A stretch of DNA of 10,067 bases from Saccoglossus kowalevskii (lineage: Eukaryota; Hemichordata; Enteropneusta; Harrimaniidae): assembly GCF_000003605.2 (NCBI RefSeq), contig NW_003116031.1:1-10067 (forward strand), given 5' to 3'. Below the pieces are notes generated by a model that worked only from the letters and a program-made list of their open reading frames with translations, did no database searches and was not told where the DNA came from. The position numbers were made by a program, and so were the translations under genes. Of the stretch, positions 7,251 to 10,067 are shown in pieces; the first letter of the stretch is position 1, and every line of letters begins with the position of its first letter.

Positions 7251-7540
7251 ATTATAACTATTTAATACAGTTTGTTAAATAAAAAAAATAGTTTATAGAG
7301 TTGAACATTTACGTTTAAATTGTCTATCATGTATATAGTGTAGCGGATTTGTAGATCCAACCAAGGTGTTTCACTCCTCTAGTTTTTCTTTTAGATGTGA
7401 CGGCCATGTTGGATTTATGCAGATGAAGCATCCGTCTACCCAGGAAACCATTTATTTACATCTTTTCTGTACTGTACGATTCTGTTTAAAATTGTATTCT
7501 AGCATCTTAAACTTATTAATTATGCCACATAGAAGAGAAG
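7251..7540. other. AT-rich junction between DIRS-like interior and right arm
   Basis: No gene is present; a frame across 7366-7653 is open by chance and passes through repeat sequence. It contains one copy of a block, TTGGATTTATGCA at 7409-7421 with CGGCCATG before it and GCATCCGTCTACCC after it, which recurs at 7573-7585. Confidence 0.5.
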
Positions 7541-7605
7541 TTACATTAAATAATTATATTATCGTGGGCATATTGGATTTATGCAAATTTGCATCCACCC
7601 AATCA
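7396..7605 (-). repeat. Two direct copies of a ~164-bp-spaced repeat block
   Basis: TTGGATTTATGCA occurs at 7409 and 7573. It is followed by GATGAAGCATCC in one copy and AATTTGCATCCACCC in the other, and preceded by CGGCCATG and GGGCATA. On the - strand these blocks lie about 165-175 bp from the AAAATGGCC core at about 7738-7746, so the right arm looks like part of a three-unit array in reverse orientation. Confidence 0.6.
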
Positions 7606-7863
7606 ACACATTTGGCAATTTCATACCTTCTCCGACTCAAAACAGTACCATAGAATCCAGAATTTTTAAAATACCTCATCTAGAACTAAAGATTTGTTCA
7701 AATAGTTATATTTCCATGTTGTACAAATGTGCAAAACGGCCATTTTGAATATATGCAAATTAGGTATATTTCGGAAACCTAGATTTTCCTAGACTTTTAG
7801 TATGTCAATCTAGATACCTTTTCGAAAACACTGTGAAGAAATGATTTCTGTTGCAATTTGTGA
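7541..7863 (-). repeat. Right inverted-repeat arm
   Basis: This is the reverse complement of the left arm. The core 7734-7789 matches 3848-3793 with one mismatch; the outer end CAATTTGTGA (7854-7863) pairs with TCACAAATTG (3718-3727). Between these, bases around 7812-7832 are diverged (TTTTCGAAAACACTG against the GC-rich left version). Read on the + strand it contains ATATGCAAATTAGGTATA, which shares TATGCAAATTAGGTA with units of the array that begins just downstream. Confidence 0.88.
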
Positions 7864-7929
7864 CAGGTTGCCTCCCCTTTTTTTGTTAGAATGCTGGACT
7901 AAACTATGCAATTCAAACATTATTATGCA
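7864..7929. other. Short spacer between the right arm and the downstream array
   Basis: The spacer includes a C-then-T run (CCTCCCCTTTTTTTG). No feature was recognised, and there is no evident target-site duplication with the sequence left of 3718. Confidence 0.4.
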
Positions 7930-8474
7930 AAAGTTTCAAATTAGGAAATTATTATCACGAATTTCAATCATGAACTAATAGGGTATATACATCATATATA
8001 TGGGTCAAGTGTCATTGGTATTTAATCAGTGGTACTGGAGGTTTCTGCGAAATCATTAAAATTTGGTTAATTCATTCAAATTAATTAATTGAGATGCGCC
8101 GATTTCAACATTAAACTAATCAGGTTTGCACATTGCCCCGAGCAATATATACCAATGTTCATTGAAACGTAATGCTTGGTTCAATACGATGGTCAAGCTA
8201 AATATCGGCTAATTATTACGCAAATTTGTTATATGAACAAATTACAACCCAAAACTAATCAGTCTGCCCAGGTCATCTATTTACGAAGTTCCATTGAAAT
8301 GCGATGATTGGTTCTTGCTAATTGTTATGAAAATTAAATAATTGATATGCACGGATTATAACCAAAAACAAATCAGGTGCATTGTCTCAGAAGAGCTAGT
8401 ATAGCTTATAAAACGTCACTGAAATCACTAGTTCTTGAGATATCAGTGGATCATATGGTGCACTACACAGATAT
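7930..8474 (+). repeat. Diverged ~145-bp tandem repeat, block 1
   Basis: Units are anchored by CAAATTAGGAAATT-like blocks at about 7937, 8077, 8221 and 8329 (spacings 140, 144 and 108, the last unit shortened). Within units the order is: CAAATT block, AACTAATCAGG, a GCACATTGCCC-like stretch, a CATTGAAA stretch, then GGTTCTTGAGATATCAGTGG (complete in the last unit). The units are more diverged than in block 2. Confidence 0.75.
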
Positions 8475-8539
8475 AGTAATAACTCCAATTTTATGCTAAG
8501 CACACGGAAATCAAAACTAAAATAAAATTTGTCGCTCAC

Positions 8540-8599
8540 CTGCATTAGCAAAATAGCAGTTAGCAGGAGTGATTCATGAATAATAAATAATATTTGCAT
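8540..8599 (-). CDS. Weak candidate first exon encoding a signal-peptide-like segment
   Basis: On the - strand an ATG at 8599-8597 opens a 20-codon stretch, MQILFIIHESLLLTAILLMQ, with a hydrophobic core (LLLTAILLM). It ends exactly at CAG|GTGAGC, a near-ideal splice donor with GT at 8539-8538. The start context is poor (C at -3), there is no basic residue before the hydrophobic core, and no following exon was found on this strand within the window. In AT-rich DNA short hydrophobic frames arise easily, so chance is the more likely explanation. It is listed because the donor is strong and the position is in the non-repeat island. Confidence 0.15.
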
Positions 8600-8884
8600 A
8601 CGATTGAATGAGATTAGCGTATGAATTGCATAAAGTCAAGGTTTGTAAAGGATAAGTTAAAGCAGTTAAATGTTATCGGGATATAGCAAATACAACTTTT
8701 TTATCCATCAAATGCACCAAAATAACCCTTTAATATATTACTATTCATCAATTCAGACTGCAGACAAATGTAAAAAAAACTTGTGACCTTTTCACCACCA
8801 GACACCAAATTTGTCTGCACCTTTTTTTATATCTTCTTCAATTTTTTTGAAAACGAACCTTAATTTTAGAGCCAACAGACAAAA

Positions 8885-8913
8885 TTTGAGTAAATTTTCA
8901 GTTTTTACTCAAA
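8885..8913. repeat. 10-bp perfect hairpin
   Basis: TTTGAGTAAA (8885-8894) and TTTACTCAAA (8904-8913) are exact reverse complements around a 9-nt loop. Function is unknown; it may be a chance AT-rich palindrome. Confidence 0.6.
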
Positions 8914-9055
8914 AGAATTTGGGCTATTTTTATCCAAATCTTTTGAAGAAGAGTGGAGAATATAAATGGGACTATTTTGTTATGAAAAGAGGGAACCAGT
9001 GGTGAAAAGATTAACAATATTAAAAACAATAGAACCCAACCAATATAATAGCTGC

Positions 9056-9074
9056 ATGCTGTGAACAACAGCAT
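9056..9074. repeat. 7-bp perfect hairpin followed by a T run
   Basis: ATGCTGT (9056-9062) pairs with ACAGCAT (9068-9074) around a 5-nt loop, followed by a T run. In a bacterium this would look like a terminator; in this eukaryotic setting I read no function into it. Confidence 0.45.
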
Positions 9075-9165
9075 TTTTTTTTGTAATAAAATATAATCAA
9101 AGAGAGCTTAGAAAGAACTCCCATGTGCTGAGAGTATTGGAGACACATTAAATATAATTTGAAAT

Positions 9166-10067
9166 TACTTAGCTGAAAACTAATTATGCAAATCAGAAAA
9201 TTAATATGAACAGATTTGAGTGTAAAACTAATGAGGTCTGTGCAATGTAACACAAACTCTATTTACCAAGTTCAATTGAAATGTGATTAGAACCAAAAAA
9301 TTATGAATTATTATGCTAATTAGGGAATTAATATGAACAGATTTTTAACCCAAAACTAATTAGGTTTGTACATTGTCCTAGGGCATTATTGTACTAAGTT
9401 TCATTAAAATGGAATAATTAGTACTTTAGATATCAGTGTGAAAGCTTAAAATTGGTTAATTATGCAAATTGGGTAATTAATATGTTCAGATTTTAACCCA
9501 CAATTATCCAGGTCTGTCTATTTTCCTACAGCATCCATGTACATTCATTGATATGTGATGATTAGTACCTGAAATATCAGTGTGAAAGTTGGAAATTAAT
9601 TAATTATGCAAATTAGGTAATTATATGTACTGATATTACCATAAAAACTATCAGATCTGTGCAGTGTCATATGACATCTATGTACCAAGTTTCATTGAAA
9701 TGTGAGGATTAGTACTTGAGATATCAGTGGAAAACCGAAAATTGACTAATCATTATGCAACTTAGGTACTAGTAATTAGTATCCACGGATTATTACCAAA
9801 AACTAATCAAAACCTAGCATCAGTTCAGAGCATCTATGTACCAAGTTTCATCAAAACCCAATGAGTGGTTGTTTAGATATCAGTGGAACAGTCATGGAAC
9901 CACTAAAAATTAGCTAATTATCATGCAAATTAGGTAATTAACGAGTATGGATTTTTACCAAAACCTAATCAAATCTGCGCATTGGCCCACAGCATCTATG
10001 CACCAAGTTTCATCAAAAACCGATGTATGGTTCTTGAGATAGCAGTGGAACAGTCGGACACACATAC
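9166..10067 (+). repeat. ~145-150-bp tandem repeat, block 2 (continues beyond the window)
   Basis: Units are anchored by TATGCAAATTAGG-like blocks, with the C at 9189, 9316, 9465, 9609, 9758 and 9926 (spacings 127, 149, 144, 149 and 168). The shared order is: TATGCAAATTAGGTAATTAA, AACAGATTTTAACCCAAAAC, TAATCAGGTCTGTGCATTG-like, AGCATCTATGTACCAAG, TTTCATTGAAATG, GATTAGTACTTGAGATATCA, then GTGTGAAAGC or GTGGAA. The last units (after 9758) have drifted towards TTTCATCAAAACC. The array runs off the right edge. No unit encodes a convincing peptide. Confidence 0.9.

Larger units (their letters stand above)
8475..9165. other. Non-repeat island inside the array; no confident gene
   Basis: The 145-bp unit pattern stops near 8475 and resumes near 9165. 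The island is AT-rich. It contains two clean small hairpins and one weak exon candidate on the - strand, annotated separately. The open frame at 8811-9005 starts only at TTG and is Phe/Lys/Asn-rich without family resemblance. Confidence 0.5.

Noticed and set aside
7366-7653. 95-codon open frame between the retroelement interior and the right arm
   Set aside because: It passes through the two direct repeat blocks and AT-rich sequence, and shows no domain.
3718-7863. Inverted arms considered as terminal inverted repeats of a cut-and-paste DNA transposon
   Set aside because: The interior encodes retroelement domains and no DDE-type transposase, and I see no target-site duplication at the arm ends.
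8811-9005. Open frame SAPFFISSSIFLK..., possible small secreted protein
   Set aside because: It starts only at TTG, the composition is that of random AT-rich DNA, and it contains the 8885-8913 palindrome; there are no splice or promoter signals to support it.
9056-9085. Hairpin plus T run resembling a rho-independent terminator
   Set aside because: The window is eukaryotic, the stem is short and not GC-rich, and no gene ends there.

Overview
The window looks like an AT-rich metazoan nuclear genome, most likely a marine invertebrate. The reasons are spliced exons with GT-AG introns, a DEG/ENaC-type channel (an animal family), a decayed DIRS-like tyrosine-recombinase retroelement, and several families of ~150-bp interspersed or tandem repeats. 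I cannot decide between mollusc, brachiopod, hemichordate, echinoderm, cnidarian or amphioxus. There is no bacterial operon, CRISPR array, rRNA or tRNA that I can see.

Layout. 1-400: AT-rich sequence without a gene, ending in a GC-rich 10-bp hairpin. 417-447: a TGCG-type simple repeat that heads a tandem array (about 450-1590) with a very regular ~150-bp period and a palindromic ATGGCC/GGCCAT core in most units; a (TA)n microsatellite lies inside it. 1656-2110: the last two coding exons of a DEG/ENaC (amiloride-sensitive sodium channel) subunit on the + strand, carrying the pore-lining second membrane segment and the cytoplasmic tail; the upstream exons lie outside the window. Candidate poly(A) signals follow at 2511 and 2546. 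About 3150-3475: a degenerate 30-bp minisatellite.

3718-7863: the most structured part. Two inverted arms of up to ~330 bp (3718-4048 and about 7541-7863, with a 56-bp core that has one mismatch) enclose a GC-richer interior of about 3.2 kb. The interior reads as a broken DIRS-like element on the + strand: gag-like ORF, reverse transcriptase, RNase H, a possible Dam-methyltransferase-like segment, and the N-terminal half of a tyrosine recombinase. It is full of frameshifts and stops, two catalytic positions look substituted, and the recombinase ends before its His/Arg/Tyr part. The arms could be the element's own inverted terminal repeats, or an older fold-back repeat into which it inserted. 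The arms also resemble the 450-1590 array.

About 7930-10067: a second tandem array, unit ~145-150 bp, each unit starting near a TATGCAAATTAGG-like block. It is interrupted by a ~700-bp non-repeat island (about 8475-9165) with two small hairpins and one weak candidate signal-peptide exon on the - strand.

The only gene likely to be functional is the channel gene. The rest is repeat and transposon sequence in its downstream flank and, for the first array, probably in its upstream intron.
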